A stretch of 64,000 nucleotides of DNA from Puffinus mauretanicus. Its lineage: Eukaryota; Chordata; Aves; Procellariiformes; Procellariidae. The number at the start of each line of letters is the position of its first letter. Within the stretch, counting starts at the first letter, position 1. Position numbers and translations under genes: made by a program. Positions 35,329 to 47,463 of the stretch are shown one piece after another. The stretch spans positions 124,001 through 188,000 of the forward strand of contig JAJKFH010001792.1 in the NCBI GenBank assembly GCA_023333565.1. The letters are read 5' to 3'. A model generated the notes under the pieces. It had not been told where the DNA came from. It made no database searches and saw nothing but the letters and a program-made list of their open reading frames with translations.

Positions 35329-37254
35329 AAGTCACAGTGACTGAAACATCAGAACAAGATGCCTCTGCATCGCAAAGTGATAGCTCTCTGGTTCTGATTC
35401 CACTCAGGGATAAAGTGGTTCCAAATTTTTCAAAACAAAGTTTTTGCTGTTAACATATCCCATTCAAGGCAAAATAAGTAGCTTCTGAGACATCCAAAAG
35501 AAGAACTGCAGGCCACTAGAGCCTTTGGGATTCTTGACACGGACATTAATGTGAGCGACAACATCCACCATGCTCAGTAGGAAAATTGCGGACAAATTAT
35601 TTAAGTACCACTGATCTTGTCTTAGATCGGGGGATGATACAGTTGATCTTTCAAAGACTTTCCCAGCACAATTTTCTATGATTTCTAGGAATGATGGTCC
35701 GTTGTGTTTCTCAGCAGAACTGGGTAATGATGTTGCACTGGGGAATTTTTGTGCTAGTAATATGCACAGATAATAAAGAGATCAGAAGATAGGCACACAC
35801 ACGGAAATAGATGTGGTATGGAAGTAGACCTATAATACTTGTTTGGATTTGACAAGCTTGATGTTGGTTGACCTGATATTCACTATTTATTCTCTTGTTT
35901 CTTACTGCTTCCCCTACCATTTTTCTTTTAAAACAAAAGAAATATATTAACTACTATCCCCCTTCCCCTAAACCTTTCTCACACACAACCTACTGAATCT
36001 CTGGCTTAAAGCAATGTAAGAATGAGAGAAATCTTTCCTCTTTAACAAACAGGTTGAAGAAAGGGTTAAAGACATTTTCTGCACCTGGAAATTTTTTTCA
36101 ACAGTAGCAGAGATGAGCAGTCAGACAGAAGCCTTTGATCTTTCCATGCTGTGTCACAGCTTGTGCACGAAAGTATTTCATGTGAGGTTTGGGAGAGTCT
36201 GCCATCTGACTATGAAAGGTGGGGAATGCCATGATAAAGAACATTAAGGAAAGACACGCTCTGAGGCCTTGTTTCCTCAGACAAGGCTGTCAATATCCCT
36301 TTTCCTTCTATATTACAATCGGAGCTGGACAGTCACACAGCTGGAGGCAGTCCTTCTTGCAAGGTCCACCTTGCAAGGTCCGTCTTGCAAGATCCTTTCT
36401 GCCTAAAGTGTAGATGGACACAGAGGTAGAATTACTTTTCCCAGTGTCATCAAGACAGTCCCCTGTAAATCTGTTTCTCACTCCTCTTATAGCAATCAAG
36501 GCCCAGATTTATTCTGTATGACTTAAGGTACCTGAGCTACTATAAGACTATTATCTAGTCAGGAAAGAAAGAAAGAGAGAGGTATCTCAGGAGAATCAGC
36601 CAACCTACCTAAGATCTAAGTCATCCCATGCATACACTTATCTCCTCCTCTGTATTGACTATAGAAACAGCCTCTGTTGCCACAGAGATCTTGAGGAAGT
36701 ACTTCAAATTGGGTGGGATGAATACAGACCTGTTGACTCAAACTATGATCAGAAAACAGCCAGGTCAATAACATCTTACAAAGTAAGAATTCACTTCAGA
36801 GTTCACCAAGTTAAACCTAAATTAATTCTGATTTCAGTATGTTTTCCATAAAATTATATGACTTCACCTGAACAATAGTTTCAGAGTATTTCTGTTTGTT
36901 CTTGCATACAATGTAGCTGATCTGATTTTCTTTTAAGAGAAGAATGTAAGTATAAATAATGTCTGTTGCACACAGTTTACTAAGACATGGAGACACATTA
37001 TAGGCAAGCATTTTTGTGAAACATATGGAGGAAGAGAGCGTACCATCACAACTTTTTCCTTCAAATTTTTTTTCAGACTGTATTTGATAATCCAGGAGAG
37101 ACAGTCCTGATAAAGCAAGACATTGCAGAAGGATTTGAATTCGATGTTTGTATCACCACCACCATTTTACATACATGAAATCTGTAGGAGGTGGAGCTGA
37201 ACAGGATTGCATGAGGTCCTCTGCTTTACTCCTTAATAGGAGATCAAGGTGCAA
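35329..37254. other. Non-coding stretch, no gene seen
   Basis: No transposon recognised. Contains the three-copy 14 bp tandem repeat at 36356-36397, listed separately. Remaining frames are short. Confidence 0.5.
36356..36397 (+). repeat. Three-copy 14 bp tandem repeat
   Basis: Units 'cttgcaaggtccac' (36356-36369), 'cttgcaaggtccgt' (36370-36383) and 'cttgcaagatcctt' (36384-36397). The core CTTGCAAG is itself a perfect palindrome. Confidence 0.9.
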
Positions 37255-37400
37255 GACCAACCATATCTAAGCCCTTTTGACAGCTACTTCCCTACCCTGC
37301 TCTCAAAAACCTCCAGTGGTGGATATTCCACCACCTATTTCTCAGGCAATATAATCCAGTACTTCACTTTCCTTCACATTTCTCCTAACATCAAGAGATT
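37255..37400 (-). mobile_element. Probable old CR1 LINE fragment
   Basis: Plus-strand phrases 'aacctccagtggtggatatt', 'ccaccacctatttctcagg' and 'cacatttctcctaacatc' match, with many changes, the CR1 3' region 'cctccagggatggagatt', 'ccacaacctctctggg' and 'ttcttcctaatatc'. Boundaries are approximate. Confidence 0.55.
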
Positions 37401-37538
37401 AAGAATGTGTCACAGGAATATTTAGGGAAAAGTAAGCAAAGAAATAGAAAAAAAATATTTTTTGCCATTTAAATTAATCAGGATTAATTTTTGTAATGCA
37501 TTTCCTTTGATGTCCTTGCACTGGAAACACGTGTTCAT

Positions 37539-38650
37539 TGTGGTGGGTTGACCCTGGCTGGACGCCAGGGTCCCACCAAAGCCGCTCTGTCACTCCCCTC
37601 CTCAGCTGCACAGGGGAGAGAAAATACAACGAAAGGCTCATGGGTCAAGATAAGGACAGGGAGATCACTCAGCAATTACCATCACAGGCAAAACAGACTC
37701 AACTTGGAGAAATTAGTTTAATTTATTATCAATCGAATCAGAGTAGGATAATAAGAAATAAAACCAAATCTTAAAAACACCTTCCCCACCCCCCCCCCTT
37801 CTTCCCAGGCTCCACTTTACTCCTGATTTCTCTCCCTGCTCCCCCGAAGCAGCTCAGGGAGACGGGAATGGGGGTTGCGGTCTGTTCATCACACATTGTC
37901 TCTGCCGCTCTTCCTCCTTGCGGGGAAGACTCTTCACACTCTTCCCTTGCTCCAGTGTGGGTCCCTCCCACAGGAGACAGTCCTCCACGAATTTTTCCAT
38001 CGTGAGTCCTTCCCACAGACTACAGTTTTTCACAAATTGCTCCAGCGTGGGTCCCATCCACAAAGTGCAGTCCTTCAGGAACGGACTGCTCCAGCGTGGG
38101 ACCCCATGGGGTCACAAGTCCTGCCAGCAAACCTGCTCCAGCGTGGGCTCCTCTTTCCATGGGTCCACAGGTCCTGCCAGGAGCCTGCTCCAGCACGGGC
38201 TTCCCATGGGATCACAGTCTCCTTCGGGCATCCACCTGCTCCAGCGTGGGATCCTCCACGGGCTGCAGGTGGATATCTGCTCCACTGTGGACCTCCATGG
38301 GCTGCTGGGGGACAGCCTGCCTCACCATGGTCTTCACCACAGGCTGCAGGAGAATCTCTGCTCTGGTGCCTGGAGCACCTCCTGCCCCTCCTTCTTCACT
38401 GACCTTGGTGTCTGCAGCATTGTTTCTCTCACATATTCTCACTCCTCTCTTCCAGCTGCTGTTGCTCAGGTTTGGGTTTTTTTTCCTTCTTAAATATGTT
38501 ATCCCAGAGGTGCTACCACCGTCGCCCTGGCCAGCGGCGGGTCCGTCTTGGAGCCAGCTGGCATTGATTCTATCGGACATAGGGGAAGCTTCTAGCAGCT
38601 CCTCACAGAAGCCACCCCTGTAGCCCCCCTGCTACCAAAACCTTGACACA
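37539..38650 (-). mobile_element. Solo LTR of an endogenous retrovirus, second copy
   Basis: About 1.1 kb reading, on the minus strand, from TGTGTCAAGG at 38650 to CACCACA at 37539, with TG...CA ends intact. It is collinear with the LTR at 24099-25174 and better preserved. It contains on the plus strand 'gataaggacagggagatc', a C run at 37787-37798, an internal repeat array (37925-38360) and the conserved 'ccaaaaccttgacaca' end. AATAAA on the minus strand at 37722-37727 is a plausible polyadenylation signal. No internal retroviral genes adjoin it and I could not find a clear target duplication. Long open frames crossing it in several phases come from the stop-poor internal repeats, not from a gene. 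Confidence 0.85.
37925..38360. repeat. Degenerate minisatellite inside the LTR
   Basis: Roughly nine units of about 45-52 bp share the core 'ctgctccagcgtggg' followed by 'tcc...catggg' or 'ccacaggctgc' and 'aggtcctgcc' or 'agtccttc'. Cores start near 37949, 38040, 38089, 38138, 38186, 38238 and 38279, with weaker ones elsewhere. The same array, more decayed, is in the 24 kb LTR at about 24495-24865. Confidence 0.8.
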
Positions 38651-41600
38651 CAAAAAAATACAGTCATGGTTACTTTTATTTATTGAGTGGAGAGCACAGA
38701 AGAAGCAAAACTGAATTCTCATATATGGGCCAAGGACAGCTTTTTGAAACATAAAAATAGCCCAACTTTTAAATTTAATATACTGGATTCTTCACGGATT
38801 AGAAACAAGTGCAAAGGACCTCTGGAAAAAAGTGTGACTCTCCCCTTTCTTGCCCTGCAGGACTGAAGGATAATTGATTGTAAAGATTTTGGCATGTTTA
38901 GGACTGTTTCAGGACTCAATTTTGCTTTCCAAGGGCTTACGCAGAGGAGAAAATCCACATACAGAAGGGAGAAGAGATTTTTATATGGCTAGATTTTTTT
39001 CTTAATAAGTAGTAAATAGTAAGAAGTAAAACAAGGATTTGGAGAACTGGAATAAATCCATGGAAGCTGAGAAGAAGAAAGGTTTATAGGGCAGGGTAGA
39101 AAGTAATGGTGATACGTAAATGAGCAGTGATACAGCTTTTCATTTATGATGGTGTTGTATCACCATCTAAACACCCCATATTTATACCCATAAGCATATG
39201 TGACCTGACATATAAATGTGTAGATGCACAGTAAATGAAGTGTAGGCACAGGTATCAGCATGTGTGTATGTGTATAAACACTTAGGTGACTTTATATTCA
39301 TGTATATAGAAAATATATTACATTACCTTCAATGCCTCCCCTTTTTAAAACAACAGCATGTAGTTTTCAAACATCATTGAATTTAATTCTTTTGTTCTGT
39401 TTTTTTTTTTTATTGGGAGTGCTTCACTTAAATGAATAGATTCCTGACAACCTTTTTTTTTTTCAGTCCTTTCAGAGTGTACAAAATTAATAAGTACTGA
39501 AATTTTCAGTATATATTTGTATGGCAAGATCTGGATGGAGCTGTGATCTGGATGGAGCATAGACATAGGCGATGGTTTAAATAACTGTCTTGTTGGTCAC
39601 CTGTCACAGGGTCAGAAGTTTCTGCAGCGCTAGTGGACCCAGTCTCCCTCATCTTTTCTCTTGGCCTCAATCTGATTGAAATACCTGAGCATCGTATTGC
39701 TCTCTCCTCTAGAGCTGAATACTCTGAGCCTTGCTGAAGAAGTAGTAATTTTAACATCAATAATCCTTGCCATTAAGACCCCTTGCCAAAGAATAATGAA
39801 TATAAATTGGTCAAGCTTCCCAAATTCCCATAATACAAATCAGATACAATCAAGGGTGAAATTAAAGGATCTCCCAGCCTTTCTACAGCCACTGATCTTG
39901 CTTCCATTTTTAAGGAAATAATAGTAGCTTAAATAAAGGGAATCCTAACAATCATTTATTTTTGCTTTCCTTTCAGAGCTTTCACAGTTAATAAACACTT
40001 AGCATTTTCAAAATTAATTGCAGTGGAATTTTCTGCACTGTTTAGAGAGCCTTGAAAAAAGGAGTTGTCAAACAGACCCAATATGTCTCAAACTCGACAA
40101 CCATATGACTTAGCCTTGTGTTTTAGCCATACGGATGAGGAAGGCAACTGTGATTACTCCTCGTGAAAGGGGGGGAAGTGAGACAAGATTGCTAATGTCA
40201 GCCTGGGTTGTCAAGTGTAACCAAGACTGTGGAATTGCTGAGCTGTGTACCCAAGAGTGTGTCAAGGCTGGATAACTTCCATAAAATAGGACAGTCCGTC
40301 ACGTGGTGCTTTGAGCCAGTTAAAGAGTATGTGTGCCTACAACAGATGTGCCGTGTTAAAGATAGTACCCAAAAATGGTCAGGTGCCAGCATAACAAGTT
40401 TGTGAGCAGATCCTCCCAGCAGGAGCCAATTTCAGTGAAACAAGCTGGCAAGGCAGCACACTTGTCATGGATGCAAATGCCAGATTTGGCATCTGCAGGT
40501 TTGTGGCACAGAGGGGGGGAAAAAGATCCAAGTTTCCACCACCAACTGGTGCCAGGGCTTCAAAGAAGAAATCTCTCAGATGTTTGGTCTGTGGAAAATG
40601 TTGACATGATTGCATAAATCTCATTTAAAAAAAAAAAAACAAACACAAGAAGGAAAAGCAACAACAGCAACAACAAACCAAAATCCCAAGCAGTAGGTAC
40701 TCTGTAATCTGGTGATCTCCTTTGCCTAGTTGTTAACAAAATAAGTTAGTGTCCTAGCTTCTCTGAAGTCAAATTCTCATCATGACATCACTGCATGCTT
40801 GTATGAAAATATTCACAGCCTAGACAAACCTGGAAAATCAACTGTTGTTAAAATGTGAGGGTCCATATCGGGCAGCTCTTTGTAGCCTTTTCACTCATTA
40901 AAGATAACTAGACTTTGTTTAAATAAACACAGAAACCCACTGTTACCGAGTTCATTTCTCATTACGATTCTTCCATGGGAGTCTAAACAATTGCTTTAAG
41001 TCTGACAGTTTCCCAGAAGACAGTTGTAACAGAAAATGATGGACAAATTTGTATTGAGAACTTTCTGATTTATTGAATGCAGGTGTCACTTGGGAACAGA
41101 AGGCACAGTGGCATGTGTTTCAGGATTCAAGGAAACTGGTTATGGAGGAATTTTCAGGATTGCCTCCTCCTTCCAAGATTTTAAAATATCTGTGACAGTA
41201 AAATGTTTGTGTTTACAACTTCTGTGCAATCTACAAATATGGCTGGAGAAAACTTGCACCTTGCACCCAGATGGAGCATCTCCCCCGAAGACTAAGGGGA
41301 TGCTTAATGGTTACCATCACTGAAGAGATGTTCCACAGGGTTCAGAGTCACACCAGAGACAGATGGCTTGCAGTTTCACTTAGCCTTTTATTGATGGTAG
41401 GTGCAAACAGCCTGTAGAACAGGCTTGCCAATATTACAGAAACAATGCCAAACCAGCTGTTTTTCCCATTGCCTGGAACCAGGAAACTCTGGTTTTCTCA
41501 ATTTCAGGAGAGTGAGTGGTGGCTTAATTTCCAGGACAACAGATCAGTTTACTACAGTCACTCAGTTTCTTTTCAAGGCAGCAGACAGTGATATCTTTTC

Positions 41601-42782
41601 CTACAATTCCAACAGGTAGAAGCTGGCAAAGGTCATCTGAGACTTCTTTTCTCAGGAATCAGAATGACCAAGATGAGTTGGATCTCCTACACAGGGTATT
41701 CCAGACATGTTTTGCCAGTTGTTATGTCCATCCTATAATTTGGATCTAAGCTGGTGAACAAAAACCACCCACATGAAAACACTGGTATAAAAATATAGCA
41801 CATAGGGATTTTAAACTCGGATGAGAGAAAAAGAAAAAGAGAAAGGAGAGAGAAAAATTCTGGCATTATACTGACTGAATTGCTCTCTAATCAGACTATT
41901 TTGTGTATCAGCTGAAAAATTGGACAAGGGAGAGCAGTTATAGCAAAGCCATACTGCATCCAAGATAAACAGACTGAGGCTGTGGCTGCAGACTGGTATA
42001 ACCTGGCTGGAGAAAATAATTTCTTGGAAAAACAATATGATTTTGGAATCTGGAAACTCCTTACATCCTTTCCATCTCCCTCCACTGTCTAATTCCTCAT
42101 TTTTTTCCTAAATTAAGCTGAAGAAGATCTGAAAGGTTTCATGAGAACAGACAACACTCTGCAGAGTCTTTCTAGGGCTACAATTTCTTATTTACCCATG
42201 AGGGGAATTTCTGGAGTCCATAGCCCAATATTTAAAGACACTCAGACTGGGCTGAGGCAGAAGTTGCTTAGACATAGATATGGATGAAGTGATTTTACAG
42301 TTTATTTCAACTAAAGATGAGGTTGTCAAACTGCCTAAACCGTTCCCCAGAAATGACTCTTTCTGTCCACTGATTATAAAGGATATTAGAGGTTGAACAT
42401 GAATATAGAGATTTTACACTACTGAGTGTAAGGTCATGTGAGCTGAATCTGCCTGGACAGCTAAATCAAAAAATGACTGAAGTGTGAAATTTAGATGGTC
42501 CTGAGATGTCAAAGTCAAAACACTGTTCTCTTTGGCTCCTTATATAATCAGTGAAAAGAAAGAAGCTCTTCCAGAGTTGAATCAAAGCTCCTACTTAGAG
42601 TCCCATTTTGAATCTTTCTTTGGGGTTGTATCTGTTGACTAGAGGAGGTTGGAGAACCATCTTGGCTTTGACTCCAGACAGCAGCTTTACTTCAGGGACT
42701 GTGAATACCTCCATTCATTCTGTTTCTTCTCCCTCCTTCCTACCCCTCAAGTGTACACCTTCATTGCAATTTTCTTTTAAAG
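38651..42782. other. Non-coding stretch, no gene seen
   Basis: No transposon or exon recognised. It contains A/T runs (39396-39411, 39451-39463, 40628-40640, the last followed by a CAACAACAG-type simple tract to about 40677). The plus-strand 'ccttttattga' near 41383 could be the reverse of a polyadenylation signal but nothing else supports an LTR there. Confidence 0.5.
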
Positions 42783-44220
42783 AATCATAGAATCATAGAA
42801 TCATAGAATCACAGAATAATTTAGGTTGGAAAAGATCTTTAAGATCATCAACTCCAACCATTAACCTAGCACGGCCAAGTCCACCACTAAACCATGTCCC
42901 TAAGTTCCACATCTGCACATCTTTCAAATACCTCCAGGGATGGTGACTCAACCACTTCCCTCGGCAGCCTGTTCCAAGGCTTGATAACCCTTTTGGTGAA
43001 GAAATTTTTCCTAATGTCCAAACTAAACCTCCCCTGGAGCAACTTGAGGCCGTTTCCTCTTGTCCTATCACTTGTTATCTGGGAGAAGAGACCAACATCC
43101 ACCTCGCTACAACCTCCTTTCAGGTAGTTGTAGAGAGCAATAACATCTCCCTCAGCCTCCTCTTCTCCAGACTAAATAACCCCAGTTCCCTCAGCCGCTC
43201 CTCATAAGACTTGTGCTCCAGACCCTTCACCAGCTTCGTTGCCCTCCTCTGGACACGCTCCAGCACCTCCATGTCCTTCTTGTAGTGAGGGGCCCAAAAC
43301 TGAACACAGGATTCGAGGTGCGGCCTCACCAGTGCCGAGTATAGGGGCACGATCACCTCCCTACTCCTGCTGGCCACACTATTTCTGATACAGACCAGGA
43401 TGCTGTTGGCCTTCTTGACCACCTGGGCACACTGCTGGCTCATGTTCAGCCAACTGTCGACCAATACCCCCAGGTCCTTTTCCTCTGGGCAGCTTTCCAG
43501 CCACTCTTCCCCAAGCCTGTAGCGTTGCATGGGGTTGTTGTGGCCGAAGTGCAGGAAGTGCAGGACCCGGCACTTGGCCTTGTTGAACCTCATACAGTTG
43601 GCCTTGGCCCATTGATCCAGCCTGTTCAGGTCCCTCTGCAGAGCCTTCCTACCCTCGAGCAGATCAACACTCCCGCCCAATTTGGTGTCATCTGCAAACT
43701 TACTGAGGGAGCACTCGATCCCCTCCTCCAGATCATTGATAAAGATATTGAACAGGACCAGTCCCAGTACTGAGCCCTGGGGAACACTGCTCGTGACCGG
43801 CCGCCAACTGGATTTAACTCCATTCACCACAACTCTTTGAGCCCGGCCATCCAGCCAATTTTTTACCCAGTGAAGATTACTCCCATCCAAGCCATGAGCA
43901 GCCAGTTTCTCCAGGAGAATGTTGTGGGAAATGGTTTCAAAAGCTTTACTAATGTCTAGGTAGACAACATCCACAGCCTTTCCCTCATCCACTAAGCAGG
44001 TCACCTTGTCATAGAAGGAGATCAGGTTAGTCAAGCAGGACCTGCCTTTCATAAACCCATGCTGACTGGTTGTCACCTGGTTGTCCTTTACGTGCCATGT
44101 GATGGCACTCAGGATGATCTGTTCCATAACCTTCCCCAGCACCGAGGTCAGGCTGACAAGCCTTTAGTTCCCCGGATCCTCCTTCCAGCCCTTCTTGTAA
44201 GTGGGTGTCACATTTGCTAA
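42783..44220 (-). mobile_element. CR1 LINE, 5' truncated, comparatively well preserved
   Basis: On the minus strand the element begins inside the reverse-transcriptase domain (44220), continues to the ORF2 stop codon (42887-42889), has a roughly 70 bp untranslated region and ends with ATTCTATGAT-type repeats (42783-42819). ORF2 is open over most of its length, so the copy is younger than the one at 1.8 kb. It is closely similar to the + strand copy at 49876-50564. No target duplication is seen, as usual for CR1. Confidence 0.95.
42887..44220 (-). pseudogene. CR1 ORF2 reverse transcriptase, partial, one stop and one frameshift
   Basis: The protein fragment covers the RT palm, the thumb and the conserved C-terminal region. 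In the 340-residue frame (44142 to 43120) the first catalytic motif reads YLDISKAFE (residues 61-69), PQGSVLG is at 121-127 and the FADD box at 149-152 (plus-strand 43687-43698), so the polymerase core residues are kept. A TAA at 44164-44166 replaces the tyrosine codon of the usual N-Y-R. Near 43150 one G of a G run is missing compared with the 49.9 kb copy, shifting the frame. The C-terminal part resumes in another frame and ends at 42887. The endonuclease domain is absent by 5' truncation. The copy cannot move on its own. Confidence 0.92.
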
Positions 44221-47200
44221 CCTAAGAGAAGTTGTTCATGACAGGTGTGGTTTGTTTGTGCTTTTTTAATATAATGTTTTATTGATTTCCAATTGTGTAA
44301 AAAATTGGTGTTTCAGGGCCTTGTGCAACTAAAAGGTAGGTCAGCATTCATAAGCTTGCTTGTGCAATGCTGAAAGATCGGGGCAGATCTGACCTTTTGT
44401 ATTTTAGCAATGATGTACACCTTCCTCAGAAAATTTCTGACTCACTGAAAAATCTAACACCTGAAGGGAAACCTAAAATGAATTGTATCAGGTAATACAG
44501 TTTATCGTAAAATCCCAAAGTTCTAGAGCTGCTAAAAAAAAAGTAAAGAACCAGGGAAAAATCAGAAGTTTTACTTTACAAACAGGGGTGGGTTTGTGGG
44601 TATGGGCTCTCAGGGCTTTTATGTGGAAAGGGATGCATTTGAGGTTTAGTATTTGATAGGAAGCTCTGAAAAGCACTACAAGTCATCATATTTCATTCAC
44701 AAGTGCCTAATTACATGAAACCTGTTTTTCATGACCGGCTTTCTCAACGCTCAGTTTTTTTGGTGAGCCTTGAAATCTTTACTGAAAAGATCAGGCAACT
44801 CCATCTCTTTCAGGAAACATAATTTTTTTTTAACTTTTGTAAGTTTTAAAAAAAGTTTGAAAACTTGACCTCATATTACACTGCAGAATTATTTAAAAAA
44901 AAAGAAAAAGAAGAAAAATAAAACATGATTCAGCATCAATTATAGTTCCAAATGTCTCACAATTCTCAAACAAGTTACAATAGCCCAGGATCTTAAGTCA
45001 ATGTATTTTAATTTATGTTTTGCAGGTATCATCGCTGCCATCTACTTCATCACAAGTTAGACCACCTCCATGCAGTCTTAGTTAGATATTTCATTGTGCT
45101 AAGCCTTCATGAAAGAAATTAGGATGTCATTCTTCTCAGTTAACTTTATGGATTGTATTCAGATCTGAATCTGATATGTTGATTTAATTATTAAAATGTA
45201 TGTGTTTAGTGCCATTTCTGACTTACCATGGTATCCAAGAAATCTGCTGGCAGGTACGACATGGGACTTACAGCTGGAGTCCAGGCAGGATAGCCAAGGG
45301 CTTCTCAAATGGCATCAGATGCTTATACTTTGGTCACTGACCCATACCCCAGTCAATACAATCCAAGGAAAAAGATAGCTGACAAAGTATGTAGATACCT
45401 ACATTTAGCTAGCTAAGTAACTCACTAAGCTCTACAAAGGGTTTCACCTCTTTTCTGATGCATTTATTGCTGTCAAAATGTCCTACACTATGCAAGAAAT
45501 GAAGCTGTCAGGTGTAAAACAGGATCAATGTGCTTTTGTAGAGGCAACCTGAGGTCAGCTTGGGTACCTTGCACTACATGGCCATGTGTAGGCAGCTGAG
45601 TTTAACCCCAGCTGCAACAAAGTAAAACCAGGGACTTTTAAGATGTAGCTGATCTGACCTGGTTTAGGTTATACTTTAGGATGGGTGGAACCAGACTCAA
45701 ACATCAGTGTCTTCTCTTTGACTGCAGAGGGAGTCTAGTTGATTAACTCAGGTGGGGCTAGCTACACTGGAGAGACAAAAGTCAGATGTGAAGATTCACA
45801 CCCTTAAAGGTGAATCTAAAAGTGCAAGAACAATAAACAGGGAGCGCTTCACGGAAGGAAGATGGGCTGTAAAAGTATCCTGCAATTTCAGAGAGAGGAT
45901 CTGAACGCAACTATCTGTCCTTTCATCAAACTACTGATGTTTGTCCCTACATTTCTTTTTAAGGAGCATTTCTTCAGAATTTTGTAAGGTTTAGATTATG
46001 CCTCTTGTTGCGTCATATACACAACGGGAAAAATAACAGGGGATGGCTCCCGAAAGAGCCAAATAGGCAAACCTGGGGGGCAGGGGGGCAGCTGCCCTGT
46101 GAGCGCCCTTCACCCCCCGCGATTCGTGGAAGCGGAGGGCTGCAGGGCTCTTGCGGAAAGGAAGATCCTTTCCCCTGCCCATTTAATTCTTGGCCTCTGT
46201 TGTGTCTGTTGCCTGCGGTGCCAGCTAGTGACAGAAATGACAGCATTTTAGTGGCTGTGTCACCTGTCCTGCTAGCACTAAGAATAGAGCAGCTCTATTT
46301 CTCTGCTGCTGCTAAATCCCCATGAGCGTATGACATAACCGAAGGAAACCCATCCCTTCTGCTTTGCCATGACGCCGTAAGCTTCAACGCTGCCAAAGAG
46401 GTGCGCTGCTGCCCGGTTTGTAGAGCCTGCATCTGCTCGCAGCCCAGACTGGGTGGTGCATCAGCAGCACCAAAGCTGGTGGATGTGTTGGGATGCTCAG
46501 CATTGCAAAAGGAGAGAGCAATTCACATTTTTGCAAGCACATCCTTATACACACATAAATCCCACCAAGGCTACCTTGCTCATCCCATTGTGCTTATTTC
46601 AACAACGTTTTCCCATCCCTCCTCAGACTGAGCAGGAGTGACTTCTCTGTCTCAAAGAAATACTCTACACATAAATTGATGCCAAAATAACTGAAAAGGT
46701 GGCTTAAAGCTGCTTTGGGGGTGGGAATCTTTGTGCAGAAAATTATTGCAGAATGAAGGCAAAAGAACCAATTTTGGTCAAGATCATTTGTTGCTGACCT
46801 TCACTCTTCTGCATTTTATGACTTGGAGATTCAAGTTCCCGTTGACAGTGGCAGTGCCTACGTCAAAATATCTTTGCTCTGTACAGTCCAGAACAAGGAG
46901 ACAAAGGCACGTCAGTTCTCCCTCCAGAAGCTTCTTCTTGTGGGGGTGTCCTTGTGTGATGAAATTCCCTTGCAGCCGCCTACCCTCTCCCATTTGAATT
47001 GGGGTTGTGTCTGCCTTTAGTATAGTTACAGTGGTATAACTATATCGATAAACCTTATCAGAGAGGACACATCCTGTACTGATGAAAAACTTCTTTAGTT
47101 GGTATAGATTGAAAAATTCCTTCTCCCCAAAGGAGTAGCTGTATCAGCAAAAGGATTTTTAAATTCTATTTTATTTATTTTAATACTTTATCCACAAGTT

Positions 47201-47292
47201 TTGCTGCTACTGCTACTGCTATTTAGTTATTTTTTACCCCATTGTGTTAAACAGCACACTTACAGTGGCAAAATTTCTTAAAGCAGAGCAAA
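44221..47292. other. Non-coding stretch, no gene seen
   Basis: AT-rich sequence apart from the more GC- and CpG-rich block at 46020-46480, listed separately. Several A runs (44532-44541, 44892-44901). No exon-like frame. Confidence 0.5.
46020..46480. promoter_or_regulatory. GC-richer, CpG-containing block, candidate regulatory element
   Basis: About 460 bp with clearly higher GC and visible CpGs ('gagcgccc', 'ccccccgcgattcgtgg', 'catgacgccgtaagc') in an AT-rich setting, without repeat signature. It is too weak to call a CpG island promoter. No TATA box, transcript start signal or exon is evident. A conserved element or an old GC-rich repeat are both possible. Confidence 0.25.
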
Positions 47293-47463
47293 TTTGCCCA
47301 AGGAGCTTGTAGAGTCTCCCTCCTTAGAGATATTAAAAAACTCTTTAGACACAGTCATGGGTAACTTGCTCTAGGTGGCCCTGCTTGAGCGGGGGAGTTG
47401 GACCAGGTGACCTCCAGAGGTCCCTTCCAACTTCAACCATTCTGTGATTCTATGATTCTGTGA
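47293..47463 (+). mobile_element. CR1 LINE 3' end, 5' truncated
   Basis: Plus-strand 'ttgtagagtctccctcc', 'taggtggccctgcttgagc', 'ttggaccaggtgacctcc' and 'ccattctgtgattctatg' are the classical CR1 3' end. This wording (gaccaggtgacctccagagg) marks a different subfamily from the 42.8 kb copy. About 170 bp long. Confidence 0.93.

Noticed and set aside
37875..38623. Overlapping open frames of 175-191 codons on both strands
   Set aside because: They cross the LTR's internal repeats, stay open in several phases at once, and have low-complexity repeated peptides. This follows from the stop-poor repeat unit, not from coding.
24099..38650. A single provirus bounded by the two minus-strand LTRs
   Set aside because: The interval holds no gag, pol or env similarity, contains independent CR1 fragments, and the two LTRs are decayed to different degrees.
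41331..41620. Possible LTR with a reverse polyadenylation signal
   Set aside because: Only 'ccttttattga' fits. No LTR ends, target duplication or second copy in the window.
42783..42819. Tandem 'atcatagaatcatag' repeats as a CRISPR or satellite array
   Set aside because: These 8-10 bp repeats are the normal CR1 3' terminus, and the same arrangement appears at each CR1 end in the window.
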